A DNA stretch of 64,000 nt from the NCBI RefSeq assembly GCF_000701345.1, contig NZ_JNIJ01000017.1:80160-144159 (forward strand). Reading direction: 5' to 3'. Both the position numbers and the translations under genes were made by a program. Shown here piece by piece: positions 1 through 7,765 of this stretch (positions are counted from its first letter, which is position 1; every line of letters begins with the position of its first letter). The notes beneath the pieces were generated by a model. It saw nothing but the letters and a program-made list of their open reading frames with translations, searched no databases and was not told the DNA's origin. Source of the stretch: Bradyrhizobium sp. URHD0069. Its GTDB lineage: Bacteria; Pseudomonadota; Alphaproteobacteria; Rhizobiales; Xanthobacteraceae.

Positions 1-72
1 GCTGTTCTGCCCTCCAGCAGATCGCAAACTGCGCGGCCATCGACTGCCGTAATCCCCTCTAGGATCAAGTTG

Positions 73-330
73 ATGATCGTCGTCCACCACCTGAACGAGT
101 CGCGGTCGCAGCGCATCCTGTGGCTCCTGGAGGAGCTGCGGGCCCCTTACGAGGTCGCGTTCTACTAGCGCGACGCGCGCACCAATCTGGTGCCGGTGGA
201 GCTGCGCGAGATCCACCCGCTCGGCAAGTCGCCCGTGATCACCGAAGGCGATCGGATCATCGCCGAGTCCGGGGCCATCATCGACTACATCGTCAGCAGG
301 CCCGGCGACGGCCTGCGCAACTTGCTTTGA
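73..330 (+). pseudogene. Glutathione S-transferase, N-terminal fragment with internal stop
   Basis: The frame from the ATG at 73 reads as the thioredoxin-like N-terminal domain of a bacterial glutathione S-transferase. It contains SRSQRILWLLEEL near residues 10-22 and the SPVITEGDRIIAESGAIIDY segment, where GSTs bind the gamma-glutamyl part of glutathione. A TAG at 166-168 interrupts this otherwise continuous homology. The frame ends at 330 after about 85 codons, whereas full GSTs have about 200-220 residues and an all-helical C-terminal domain. That domain is absent, so the gene carries both a nonsense change and a truncation. It is one of several broken genes in the first 2.3 kb. Confidence 0.8.
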
Positions 331-502
331 TTTACGAACGGCAGTGAGGACTGTCGCAGCGCTATTCCCCGCCGCTATCGAAACGATACGTGCCGGCTAT
401 TGGAAAATTTCGTCCCGCGCTGCGATCAATAGCTACCACTGTCGCAGATTTCATCGAGTAACGCCCAGGGCAACCGTTTCAACCAACACGAACAGGAGAT
501 CA

Positions 503-910
503 ATGATGTCCGAGTCCTATTCACTCCCTACTGAACCCGAAGGCGTTATCCCGTCTCTGCTCAAGCGATTTAACTCCGGAAAGATCGAGGCAATGATGGC
601 CTTGTACGCCCCGGAGGCGGTATTCGTCGCGAACGACGGGCGAACCATCACTGATCGCGCCGAGTTCACGGCCATACTCGAGCACGATATCAAGCTCGGC
701 CTGCCGCTGAAGGCAAATGTGCGCCATGTGTTCGTCGGCGGCGACACCGCCCAGATTGTGCTGGACTGGTCAATTGACGGAACAGGTCCTGACGGCAAGA
801 TCGTGCACATGCACGGCACAGCGAGCGACATCATGCGGCGCGGCGCGGATGGGTTCTGGCGGTACATAATCGACAATAATCAAGGCACGGCGGTGCGACA
901 TCCCGCCTGA
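503..910 (+). CDS. SnoaL/NTF2-like fold protein
   Basis: This 135-residue protein has the size and pattern of the SnoaL-like (NTF2 superfamily) domain. An N-terminal helix with LLKRFNSGKIEAMMALYAPEA is followed by VFVANDGRTITDRAEF, then alternating strands ending in WRYIIDNNQG. Such proteins are small alpha-beta cones with diverse roles, including isomerases, hydrolases and ketosteroid-isomerase-like proteins; no substrate can be assigned. The start at 503 follows an AGGAG at 494-498, and a second ATG lies directly after it at 506. An upstream extension to 344 in the same frame looks non-coding. It sits alone among damaged genes and itself appears intact. Confidence 0.75.
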   Translation: MMSESYSLPTEPEGVIPSLLKRFNSGKIEAMMALYAPEAVFVANDGRTITDRAEFTAILEHDIKLGLPLKANVRHVFVGGDTAQIVLDWSIDGTGPDGKIVHMHGTASDIMRRGADGFWRYIIDNNQGTAVRHPA

Positions 911-1086
911 CGTATATGCGCCACGGCAGCTCTCAGCGATGGAGCCGCTCTTCAGACTGGCGTCGACGATCACCGCCACGTGGTGAAACTACCTGGTCGG
1001 AGATTTTGGACCTGTGCGCCCGAATTCTCCGGGAGACGACGGATGCACAGCTCGATGCAAAACGTCGCACCAGTGATCAACCAGGC

Positions 1087-1368
1087 TCACCGGGGCGGAA
1101 TGCTCCGGCTGGCATTCTTATCTGCGGTAGTCTCCCTGGTGGTCTCGTTTGCCGCGGCGGCGGCGCCGATCCCCTGTACAACATCGACCGCGGGATCGAA
1201 GACGATCTCGATTGCTTCGGCGTGCCCCTGGTGGTTGCCGTAGCTCGGATTGGCGATGTCGCCGCCGGTGTAACCGACTCGCGTCGACACTACGCCTCGC
1301 AGGCGGCGGAACATGTCCTGCATGCCCCAGAAGCATCCGCCGGCCAGCACCGCCTTCTCCGTCGTCAT
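1087..1368 (-). pseudogene. msrA: Peptide methionine sulfoxide reductase MsrA, 5' fragment
   Basis: The first ~60 codons match MsrA closely. They include the catalytic GGCFWG motif near residues 10-15, then RVGYTGGD and [12 protein letters not shown]. MsrA reduces methionine-S-sulfoxide in oxidised proteins using this cysteine. After FDPA the similarity stops, and about 33 unrelated codons (alanine- and threonine-rich) run to a stop at 1087. Full MsrA has about 160-220 residues, so resolving cysteines and most of the fold are missing. The junction lies near 1180-1190, where a signal-peptide-like reading frame on the opposite strand is also cut. The piece is almost certainly non-functional. 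Confidence 0.75.
1100..1243 (+). pseudogene. Orphan signal-peptide start fused to antisense msrA
   Basis: From the ATG at 1100 the first ~23 codons read as a typical Sec signal peptide: [17 protein letters not shown] followed by alanines. The rest of the frame, up to 1243, is simply the antisense of the msrA fragment. I infer that the 5' end of a secreted-protein gene was joined head to head with a broken msrA by a rearrangement. The original product cannot be identified. Confidence 0.35.
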
Positions 1369-1534
1369 GTTAGGTCTCCTCCGACCGGCCAGAGCCGCCG
1401 CGCGAGAGTAGCGGTCGCCGCCGTGGTGAGATCATAGAAATCGGGCATCCAATCGATAACCGGCCGGGATGAGATCGTCACGGACCGTCGTGGTACTCAG
1501 TCTCTAAGAGGCCGCCACCACGACGGGATCAGGC

Positions 1535-1921
1535 ATGCCGCAAAGCGACGAATACACACCCACTGGGGCTCATGTGCCGGCCCTCACCTCGGTCGTGCAG
1601 ACGCTGCTTGCACACGTCCTGGCACTCGAGCCGACGCAAGAGGCGGCCGACGCTCTCCTGGCGCGCCTGCGCAGGGCGTCCCGGCACGTCCCGCGGTTCG
1701 TGGCAGACGACGATCAGCACGCAAGTCCGGTGTCGCCTTACGAGGAGGAGATCGAGGCCTGCATCGGGCGGATCGTCGACGAGGCGGTCAGCCAGGATGC
1801 TTATGCGCACCGGGTGGACCCCCCGCCCGCGGGACGAGCGGACCTGAGACCTCCACAGAGGATTGAGAGGACGGATGGCGACTTACACGATACAGATTCC
1901 GGGAGGCCAGCTTTCCGATGA
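1535..1921 (+). CDS. Hypothetical protein, doubtful
   Basis: An open frame of 128 codons starts at ATG 1535. The first ~85 residues are helix-prone and acidic, with TSVVQTLLAHVLALEPTQEA and EEEIEACIGRIVDEAV. The C-terminal ~40 residues are Arg/Asp-rich and run over the start of the tautomerase pseudogene at 1875 in another frame, so the true 3' end may be damaged. I do not recognise the family, and no clear ribosome binding site precedes the start. It may be a remnant or a chance frame in high-GC DNA. Confidence 0.3.
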   Translation: MPQSDEYTPTGAHVPALTSVVQTLLAHVLALEPTQEAADALLARLRRASRHVPRFVADDDQHASPVSPYEEEIEACIGRIVDEAVSQDAYAHRVDPPPAGRADLRPPQRIERTDGDLHDTDSGRPAFR

Positions 1922-2341
1922 GCGCAAGGCCGCGCTTCCGGAGGCGGTCAAGGACGCGCACGCGAAAACGACCGGTGCGCCCCGCGACCTCACGCAAGCA
2001 ACCGTGCTTGAGATCTCGTCGGCATGCTCTGGCTGCACGGCACGCCGCTGGAGTGCCACCAGATCTTCGTCCATGGCTTCGTCGCTGCCGACGCGGGGCA
2101 TTCCCGCGGGCCGGCGCTACGCGACGCCGTCGCCTCTGCGGTGGCGAGCGCTGCCGACTTCGAACCGGGGAGCGTCCTGGTGACGATCTCCGAGGTCGCG
2201 CCCGACAGAATGAAGCCGGCCGGAGCACTCGCGTCTGAAGCGAGAGATGGAAGCGCTCAAGGCCGAGAACGCCCTGCTACGCGAGAAGCTGGCGTCCCGG
2301 GGACCGTGGTTTTGACGCACGCTGCGCGTGGGTTTCAATAG
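1875..2341 (+). pseudogene. Frameshifted tautomerase (cis-CaaD/Tautomerase_3-like)
   Basis: The frame from ATG 1875, preceded by GAGAGG at 1864-1869, begins like small tautomerases: TYTIQIPGGQLSDERKAAL, then TGAPRDLTQATVLEI. Near 2020 the homology moves to another frame and continues with LWLHGTPLECHQIFVHGF and VLVTISEVAPDRMKPAG up to about 2215. In the cis-3-chloroacrylic acid dehalogenase branch the first half carries the substrate-binding residues and the second half the IFVHGQ-like strand, so both halves are needed. A single frameshift explains the split. The frame ends at 2341 after an unrelated tail. The usual N-terminal proline appears replaced by alanine after the initiator, another departure from an active enzyme. 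Confidence 0.6.
2229..2315 (+). pseudogene. Coiled-coil tail fragment, transposase OrfA-like
   Basis: In the third frame 2229-2315 reads LKREMEALKAENALLREKLA and ends at TGA 2313. Such a Leu/Glu heptad tail is typical of the C-terminus of IS3-type OrfA helper proteins. No helix-turn-helix part precedes it. It overlaps the tail of the broken tautomerase, so it is probably a scrap left by an insertion. Confidence 0.25.
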
Positions 2342-2620
2342 TAGCGACGCAGTGCGGCCGAACGGCTGAAGCTCAGCTCGCCCTTGGTGCGTCGTGGTAA
2401 ACTGTGGCATTCGTTTGCGCGATCGATCCGAGGTCGCCGCCGCCTGCCACCGCTCGACGAGCCTGCGCTGCCGCGCCTCGCGCAAGCCGACTGACTATTC
2501 TCAGCGTTTCCGCAACGACAAACGCTATTCATTGTAGCCTCCACGTGACCTCGATGCTCGTGAGTGGAAGTACGGGCTTTCGCTTCTTCAGATAATCGCG
2601 TGCTTTCGGAAAGCACCGTC
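2342..2620. other. Intergenic stretch downstream of glnS
   Basis: No convincing gene is seen. The inverted repeat GTGCTTTCGGAAAGCAC at about 2600-2616, just past the glnS stop on the minus strand, could form a 7-bp hairpin but has no T-run, so I do not call a terminator. Confidence 0.4.
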
Positions 2621-4327
2621 TCATTTCCTGAGAAGGTCGGGGTGCGCTGTCGGCGGCTTTCCCGGGCTGTCGCGCAACAAGGCGGTTCGATTGAAGACCA
2701 GCCGTTCGGGGCGGGAATCATCGTCGTGGCTGAAGTAGCCTTGGCGCTCAAACTGCAATGCCTGGCCATGGGGATCAGAGGCGGTTGCGCGCTCGACGAG
2801 GCAGCCGCGTAGCGTATGCATGGAATGCGGGTCGAGGTCGGGTGCGAGGTCCGTCGGGCTCGGAATCGCTGCTGAGAAGAGCCGGCCGTAGAGCCTGACC
2901 TCGGCCGGCAACGCGCCGACGGCGCTCACCCAGTGGATTGTCGCCCCGACTTTTCGCCCGCCAGCGCCGGCGCCACCCCTGCTGTCGGGGTCGTAGGCGC
3001 AGCGTAGCTCGACCACACGGCCTGCTGCGTCCTTCACGACATCATGGCAAGTGACGAGGTAGGCGTAGCGGAGCCTCACCTCGCGGCCCGGCGCGAGGCG
3101 CCGGAAACTGTGTGGTGGCGCCTCGTGGAAGTCGTCTTGCTCGATGTACACCTCGCGGGAGAACCGGACGACTCTCGTCCCGAAGGCCGGGTCCGCCGGG
3201 TGGTTTGGTGCGTCGAACTCCTCTATCCGGCCCGCAGGGTAGTTCTCGATTGTCACTTTGAGAGGCTTGAGCACCGCCATTCGTCGCGGAGCCCGCACAT
3301 TGAGGACATCCCGGATCGCTGCGTCTAGGACGCCGTCGTCGACCGTGCTGTTGGCCTTCGAAACACCGACGCCGCGTATGAACCGGCGCACCGCCTCGGG
3401 AGGCACGCCGCGTCGGCGCAGGCCCGCAAGCGTCGGCATCCTCGGATCGTCCCAGCCCGCCACGTGGCCGTCGCGCACTAGCTCCGTCAGCGCGCGTTTT
3501 GAGAGGACGGTATGCGTAATGCCCAGGCGAGCGAACTCGTACTGTCGGGGTCGCGATGGCACCGGGAGGTTGTCGAGGAACCAGTCGTACAGAGGTCGGT
3601 GGTCCTCGAACTCGAGAGTGCAGAGCGAGTGGCTCACCTCTTCGATCGCGTCGCACTGGCCGTGCGCGAAGTCATAGCTCGGGTAGATGTGCCAGGCCGC
3701 GCCGGTGCGCGGATGGCTGGCGTTGAGAATACGGTAGATGACGGGGTCGCGCAGGTTGAGGTTCGCTGACGCCATGTCGATTTTCGCGCGGAGCACCCGC
3801 TCGCCGTTCCTGAACTCGCCTGCGCGCATCCGCGCAAACAGCTCGGCGTTTTCCTCCACGCTGCGGTCGCGGAACGGGCTGTTCCGGCCCGGGCTCGTCA
3901 ATGTCCCCCTGCCCTCTCTAATATCGTGGACGGACTGGTCGTCCACGTATGCCTTGCCGATGCGGACAAGATGGCAGGCCCAGGCGTAGAGCTGCTCGAA
4001 GTAGTCGGAGGCAAAGCGCAGGCCCTGTGCCCAGTCGAATCCGAGCCACTGCACGTCGCGCTTGATCGCATCGATGTACTCCACCCTCTCCTTTGCCGGG
4101 TTCGTGTCATCAAGGCGCAGGTTGCAGCGGCCGCCAAATTCCTTCGCGAGCTCGTAATTCAGCACGATCGACTTCGCGTGCCCCAGATGGAGGAAGCCGT
4201 TCGGCTCGGGTGGAAAGCGCGTGACTACGATACGCGTGCGGCCGGCCTCGACGTCCGACGCTATGATGCTGCGAATGAAATTGCTGGCGCTTGCGCCCGC
4301 TTCTCGGCCGCCGTTCTGTTGAGGCAC
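2621..4327 (-). CDS. glnS: Glutaminyl-tRNA synthetase
   Basis: A class I aminoacyl-tRNA synthetase that charges tRNA-Gln directly with glutamine. Visible signatures are RFPPEPNGFLHLGHAKS at about residues 34-50 (HIGH-type motif), LRLDDTNP, the VLSKR motif in the KMSKS position near residue 290, and the GlnRS C-terminal beta barrels ending in FERQGYFSHDDDS and FNRTALLRDS. The GTG at 4325-4327 gives 568 residues, close to the 554 of E. coli GlnRS. It lies 8 bp after the DUF983 stop and is preceded by GAGGCGGA. The frame stays open to an ATG at 4393, but that start would overlap the upstream gene by 58 bp. Most Alphaproteobacteria make Gln-tRNA with GluRS and GatCAB, so this copy was probably acquired. 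Confidence 0.93.
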   Translation of the reverse strand: MPQQNGGREAGASASNFIRSIIASDVEAGRTRIVVTRFPPEPNGFLHLGHAKSIVLNYELAKEFGGRCNLRLDDTNPAKERVEYIDAIKRDVQWLGFDWAQGLRFASDYFEQLYAWACHLVRIGKAYVDDQSVHDIREGRGTLTSPGRNSPFRDRSVEENAELFARMRAGEFRNGERVLRAKIDMASANLNLRDPVIYRILNASHPRTGAAWHIYPSYDFAHGQCDAIEEVSHSLCTLEFEDHRPLYDWFLDNLPVPSRPRQYEFARLGITHTVLSKRALTELVRDGHVAGWDDPRMPTLAGLRRRGVPPEAVRRFIRGVGVSKANSTVDDGVLDAAIRDVLNVRAPRRMAVLKPLKVTIENYPAGRIEEFDAPNHPADPAFGTRVVRFSREVYIEQDDFHEAPPHSFRRLAPGREVRLRYAYLVTCHDVVKDAAGRVVELRCAYDPDSRGGAGAGGRKVGATIHWVSAVGALPAEVRLYGRLFSAAIPSPTDLAPDLDPHSMHTLRGCLVERATASDPHGQALQFERQGYFSHDDDSRPERLVFNRTALLRDSPGKPPTAHPDLLRK

Positions 4328-4335
4328 CTTCCGCC

Positions 4336-4788
4336 TCAAGCCTGAAATTCGTCGGGCGGATGCGCGCCGAAGCCGTGCATCCTGAGCGACCATTGCAGCG
4401 CCACGACGGCGCCCTTGACCGGCTGCAGGAGAGCTATCGAGGCCAAGGCCGTAATCGGAAGGTAGACGCCAAGCTGAAACGCTAGCGACGGTGCATAGTC
4501 CACCTCGACCCAGAGAATTACCGGAACCAAGACGTGTCCGACGATGACGATCACTAAGTAGGCCGGCAGATCGTCGGCCCGGTGGCTGGTAAAATCGAGG
4601 CGGCAGACAGAGCAGTGGTCGTCGACTTTAAGGAACGCACAAAACAGGCGACCGCGCCCGCAGCGCGGGCACCTTCCTCGAACGCCCCTCCAAAGGGAGA
4701 GGCCGACGTTGCGCCCGGCAGCAGTCTCTGCAGACGTCCAGCCGTTGTCGTGACTTCCAACAGGGTCTGCAATCGTCGTGGCCATCAT
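4336..4788 (-). CDS. DUF983 family membrane protein
   Basis: A 150-residue protein with the DUF983 layout. An N-terminal zinc-ribbon-like pair of CxxC motifs (RCPRCGRG and CSVCRLDF, separated by FCAFLKVDDH) is followed by two hydrophobic segments around AYLVIVIVGHVLVPVILWV and LPITALASIALLQPVKG. The family is common in Alphaproteobacteria and its function is unknown; it probably sits in the inner membrane. The start at 4788, with a second ATG at 4785, follows AGAAGGGA, a good ribosome binding site; the open frame extends to 4845 without one. It lies directly upstream of glnS on the same strand, so the two are probably co-transcribed. Confidence 0.75.
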   Translation of the reverse strand: MMATTIADPVGSHDNGWTSAETAAGRNVGLSLWRGVRGRCPRCGRGRLFCAFLKVDDHCSVCRLDFTSHRADDLPAYLVIVIVGHVLVPVILWVEVDYAPSLAFQLGVYLPITALASIALLQPVKGAVVALQWSLRMHGFGAHPPDEFQA

Positions 4789-4845
4789 CCGTCCCTTCTG
4801 CCTCACACGGCAGCATGGTATTCGGCGACGGCGCTCAAGCGTCAT

Positions 4846-5554
4846 TCAGATGCGGCATGTAGTCGATAACCCGGCGTGATCACGACGGCCTGCACGCGTC
4901 CGTGCGCCAACAGCGGGAGGGGCCTATAGCGGGTGGGCAAATTATCTCATATTCTGGGAGGTTGGTTCTCTTTCTGGACATATTACCCTTGGAAACCGGA
5001 AGGTCTATTTGCTGGTGTGAAGGACGCGAACCCGGGGCGGTGGGGCCGGTAGTTGGGCGACTAGGAAACGCGCGGAAGGACGTGCCGCTCTGTCAACCTG
5101 TCCGTGGACGCGACGCTACCTTGGTGCCCCGCGCACGGTTTAACGGCCCATCCAGCCGCGATGGCGCGAATAGTCCGCTGCCGGTTCGAAAAAATTCCCG
5201 AAAAAATTTTTGTAGATACGAGACGAAGGGCGTTTGAATTAAAATAAAGCCCAGGCCGATCCCGGCCCCCCCGGGGGGTGATAGGGTCCGTTACAGTTTC
5301 GGCCACGCCGCGAAGTCCTGCGCCATAGCTGTCTCAGCATAGCGCGCTACCGCCATCGCCCAGCGTCACGACGGATAACACTGCCGCCAAGTTGGCAATC
5401 CGGCAAGTTTGCCCGACCTATACCGAAAACCTATTCGGATTCGCCGATCACAAAGCGCGCGTTTGCTGGGCTTTCTGAGCGCATATAAATTATACGGCAA
5501 TCAGATGTTTCCCGTAGGATGCTTGATGAGGTAATCGAGCAACGGGGCTTCAAA
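4846..5554. other. Gene-poor stretch at the left edge of the mobile element
   Basis: I see no convincing gene here. An AT-rich patch at 5188-5245 has AAAAAATT facing AATTTTT. A run of seven C followed by six G lies at 5266-5278. Just before the recombinase, ATACCGAAAACCTATTCGGAT (about 5421-5441) contains an imperfect inverted repeat (CCGAA/TTCGG) that could belong to a recombination or operator site. The left attachment site of the island may lie in this stretch, but no core repeat matching the right side was found by eye. Confidence 0.4.
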
Positions 5555-6145
5555 ATGAAACGCGTCGCAATCTATCTGCGAGTCAGCACATCGAAACAGG
5601 ATACGGACAACCAGCGCCGGGAGCTGGTGGCGGTGGCCGCTCGCTCGGGCTGGGACGTGGTCAAGGTCTACGAGGATGCGGGCATCAGCGGCGCTAAAGG
5701 TCGTGACAAGCGGCCTGGGCTCGACGCTATGCTGAAGGCCGTCAATGCACGCGAGTTCGATATGGTTGCCGCCTGGTCGGTGGATCGTTTAGGCCGATCA
5801 CTTACCGACTTGCTCGGCATCCTGCAGGGCCTGCACGATAAAGGCGTTGATCTGTTCCTGCACCAGCAAGGGCTCGATACGTCGACCACCGCCGGCAAGG
5901 CCATGTTCCAGATGCTTGGCGTATTCGCTGAATTCGAGCGCGGCATCATCCGCGAACGTATCAACGCCGGGCTAGCGCGGGCCAGAGCGACGGGTACGAA
6001 GCTCGGTCGCAACAGAGTGAAGCCCTCAGTGGAAGCGCGCATACGCGAGCTCAGGGCCGGCGGCATGGGCGTCTTGAGGATCGGCCGCACAGTTGGTGTC
6101 GGCACCAGTGTTGTGCAGCGGGTTGTTGCAGGATCACCGGTCTAA
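5555..6145 (+). CDS. Serine recombinase (resolvase/invertase family)
   Basis: A 196-residue small serine recombinase. The N-terminal catalytic domain shows AIYLRVSTSKQDTDNQ, with the nucleophilic serine at about residue 10, then GISGAKGRDKRPGLDAML, WSVDRLGRSL with catalytic arginines, and GVFAEFERGIIRERINAGL as the dimer helix. The C-terminus ends in a short helix-turn-helix, GVLRIGRTVGVGTSVVQRV. Such enzymes resolve cointegrates or invert DNA. The ATG at 5555 fits the family start; an in-frame ATG at 5519 would add 12 residues. It converges with the terminase small subunit, overlapping its 3' end by 4 bp. A remnant resembling this C-terminus lies at 57804-57845. Confidence 0.92.
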   Translation: MKRVAIYLRVSTSKQDTDNQRRELVAVAARSGWDVVKVYEDAGISGAKGRDKRPGLDAMLKAVNAREFDMVAAWSVDRLGRSLTDLLGILQGLHDKGVDLFLHQQGLDTSTTAGKAMFQMLGVFAEFERGIIRERINAGLARARATGTKLGRNRVKPSVEARIRELRAGGMGVLRIGRTVGVGTSVVQRVVAGSPV

Positions 6146-6639
6146 TTTTTGGAAGATTTCCGCTCTGTTACTGGCGCGGCGTCCTGCTGCGCCAGCGCGG
6201 TAGCCAGGGCTGCTGCCGCCTCTTCTCCCAGCTCGCGCCGGATCAGCGCTAGCACCTCGGCCTCGGACTGTAGTCCCACGAAGTCTCTCGGCTGGCCAGT
6301 CTCCTTGCGGTCGACGAGCAAGCCGCAGATTCTTGCTTTCAGTTGCGTCGCCGCGATGGCCGCGCTCGGCTGGCCAAGCCTGCGGGCGAGTGCGCGGTCG
6401 GCTGCGAGGTCTTCCAGCAGCGTGTCCACCGATATCCGGTTTCTCGCGGCCATTTGCTTCTGTAGTTCCCGTATTCGGCTTGCGACCTTGTGCAATCTTG
6501 TGAGCTTCGACGCGGCCGGGTCCAGACTTTCCCGCGTTGATGGCGCATAGCCGGCTTTGAGGTAAGACGCTGCAGCGTTGCCGCTCTTGATGTAAGCGCG
6601 GGCGAAACGTTCATGTCTGACGTTGGCGAGTGCTGGCAT
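6142..6639 (-). CDS. Phage terminase small subunit-like protein
   Basis: A 165-residue protein with the Terminase_2 pattern: VRHERFARAYIKSGNAAASY, LKAGYAPSTRESLDPAASKL, then VASRIRELQKQMAARNRIS and a helical LEDLAADRALARRLGQPSAA segment. In phages TerS recognises the packaging site and hands DNA to the large ATPase subunit. No large terminase, portal or capsid gene exists in the window, so here TerS stands alone, as in phage satellites that redirect helper packaging. The start at 6639 gives the usual family N-terminus. The frame runs on to 6852, but that part is unrelated and includes a zinc-ribbon remnant. Divergence from a packaging role, for example as a plain DNA-binding protein, is possible. 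Confidence 0.7.
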   Translation of the reverse strand: MPALANVRHERFARAYIKSGNAAASYLKAGYAPSTRESLDPAASKLTRLHKVASRIRELQKQMAARNRISVDTLLEDLAADRALARRLGQPSAAIAATQLKARICGLLVDRKETGQPRDFVGLQSEAEVLALIRRELGEEAAAALATALAQQDAAPVTERKSSKN

Positions 6640-6789
6640 GGGCTGCAGGGTACTATCCGGTTGCCTGGCACGCGTTGGCTTAAGCTTGGATGGCCAATTG
6701 CACGATTGCTCGCGGAGATTCTTCACGAGCACATTTGGAACGATAACCGACATTGCAGAGAAAAGCGAACGACGTAAGTCGCGGCAAGT

Positions 6790-6852
6790 GCTGCCGGTGC
6801 GCCGCCCACACCGGGAGCACCTAAATCGCGCCGCTTTGGCCTGGTGCGCCAT
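6790..6852 (-). pseudogene. Zinc-ribbon tail remnant
   Basis: The minus strand here reads HQAKAARFRCSRCGRRTG, closely resembling the C-terminus of the zinc-ribbon protein at 8497-8745 (HQTKAPSFRCSRCARRT). DNA alignment by eye shows a one-base length difference just upstream that breaks the frame, and the first CxxC pair is not recognisable. I read it as a decayed second copy of that gene. Confidence 0.35.
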
Positions 6853-6893
6853 GCACGCCGGCCCGCGTTACCGGCGCGCGTTGTTGCTGGCGA

Positions 6894-7211
6894 TCAGAAC
6901 GGAATGTCCTCATCAATCGTTTCGCCTTTTTGCTCGCGGTTTTGCCACAACGCGTTTCGCGTGGCCTCGGGAAGGTCGGAGAAGCAGACCCAAACGTGAC
7001 TTTCCCGAGAGCGAGCGAAGTATTCTCTTCCAATGCAGTCGTATTCTTTCGCAAGCTCCGGGAACACACCATAGGGGTCTACCATTTGTGCATACCAGCA
7101 GCATACCTCGGCGGTGTCGGGATCGATTGTTAGACCGGCCTCCTTGCGGATCGCGAGCCATTCTTCGGTCGTCATTTCTGGAGTCTGTTCTTTGTTTTCA
7201 ACCGTCTTCAT
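6894..7211 (-). CDS. Conserved hypothetical protein, duplicated in the island (copy 1)
   Basis: A 105-residue acidic protein with MTTEEWLAIRKEAGLTIDP, then CCWYAQMVDPYGVFPEL and YFARSRESHVWVCFSDLPEA. It is clearly related to the protein at 9307-9615, sharing EEWLAIRKEAG, MDPYGV-type, REYFARS and VWV.F.D.P.AT motifs. I recall similar proteins in Bradyrhizobium genomes, without known function. The start is supported by AAGGA upstream, and the bases before both copies are also alike (CCAACCTGAA followed by AGGACA), so the regulatory part was duplicated too. No membrane segment or known catalytic motif is visible. Confidence 0.75.
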   Translation of the reverse strand: MKTVENKEQTPEMTTEEWLAIRKEAGLTIDPDTAEVCCWYAQMVDPYGVFPELAKEYDCIGREYFARSRESHVWVCFSDLPEATRNALWQNREQKGETIDEDIPF

Positions 7212-7223
7212 CTGAGTGTCCTT

Positions 7224-7573
7224 TCAGGTTGGTCGGGGGCCTGCTCTCTTGCTCTCGATAGAGGTGAAGCATGTGTCGTTGTTGGGTCTCGACATCGACA
7301 AGTCGTCGTGATCGATGAAGCGCCCAGACGCGCCGGCAACGAGCGCGCGTCTAATGTCCAGCAAAGCTGCAGCGAAGAAGCGCGACGGCTCCTCAGCCGA
7401 TACCTTGACTTGGCTCGGTGAATGGCAGCGGGCTGGCCGCGCCGGCTAATGCTGTCGGCGAATTCGACATGCTCCGGCGCAACGCCAGGGTCGATGACTG
7501 CCCCGAACGTCTTGGTCTCATCCGGCACGGCGCGGTCGTCTGGGTGCCGCTCAATACGCAGGGGGTATGGCAT
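7224..7573 (-). pseudogene. Decayed reading frame between the duplicated gene and the first initiator
   Basis: The minus strand from ATG 7573 reads a plausible protein start (MPYPLRIERHPDDRAVPDET, then GAVIDPGVAPEHVEFADSIS). Around 7400 protein-like sequence continues in another frame with SAEEPSRFFAAALLDIRRAL and GRFIDHDDLSMSRPNND, ending at TGA 7224-7226. This looks like one gene broken by a small indel, or two fused scraps. No ribosome binding site is seen before 7573 and I do not recognise the family. Confidence 0.3.
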
Positions 7574-7587
7574 ACTGTATAGTGTCA

Positions 7588-7765
7588 CTCTCTTGGGACT
7601 GTGAAATGAATTTGAGGGCCTCCACAGTCCCACCAGAGCGCCATAAACGTTGCTATCGAGCAACATGGTCCCGCCTCGGAGCCACGACTGGCTCTCTCAT
7701 GGGACTGTGCGTCTCTCCTGTGGGACTGTTGAATGAATTTTGCGTCTCCCTGGTGGGACTTCGCA
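7588..7765. repeat. Iteron-like repeat cluster in and beyond the first initiator gene
   Basis: TGGGACT occurs on the + strand at 7594, 7700, 7721 and 7754, and inverted (AGTCCCA) at 7626. Neighbouring bases are also shared: AATGAATTT at 7605 and 7732, GCGTCTC at 7709 and 7742. The cluster covers the 3' end of the gene at 7653-8162 and continues past its stop, so it is not explained by protein coding alone. It encodes the SPTRET/SPTGET repeats in the protein. Repeats of this kind inside an initiator gene recall the origin inside phage lambda gene O. Confidence 0.6.

Noticed and set aside
916..1437. + strand frame of 173 codons
   Set aside because: Mostly antisense of the msrA fragment, Arg-rich, no family.
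5188..5278. AT-rich patch and C7G6 run as a replication origin
   Set aside because: No DnaA boxes or iterons were seen around it; the repeats at 7588 and 11965 are better candidates.
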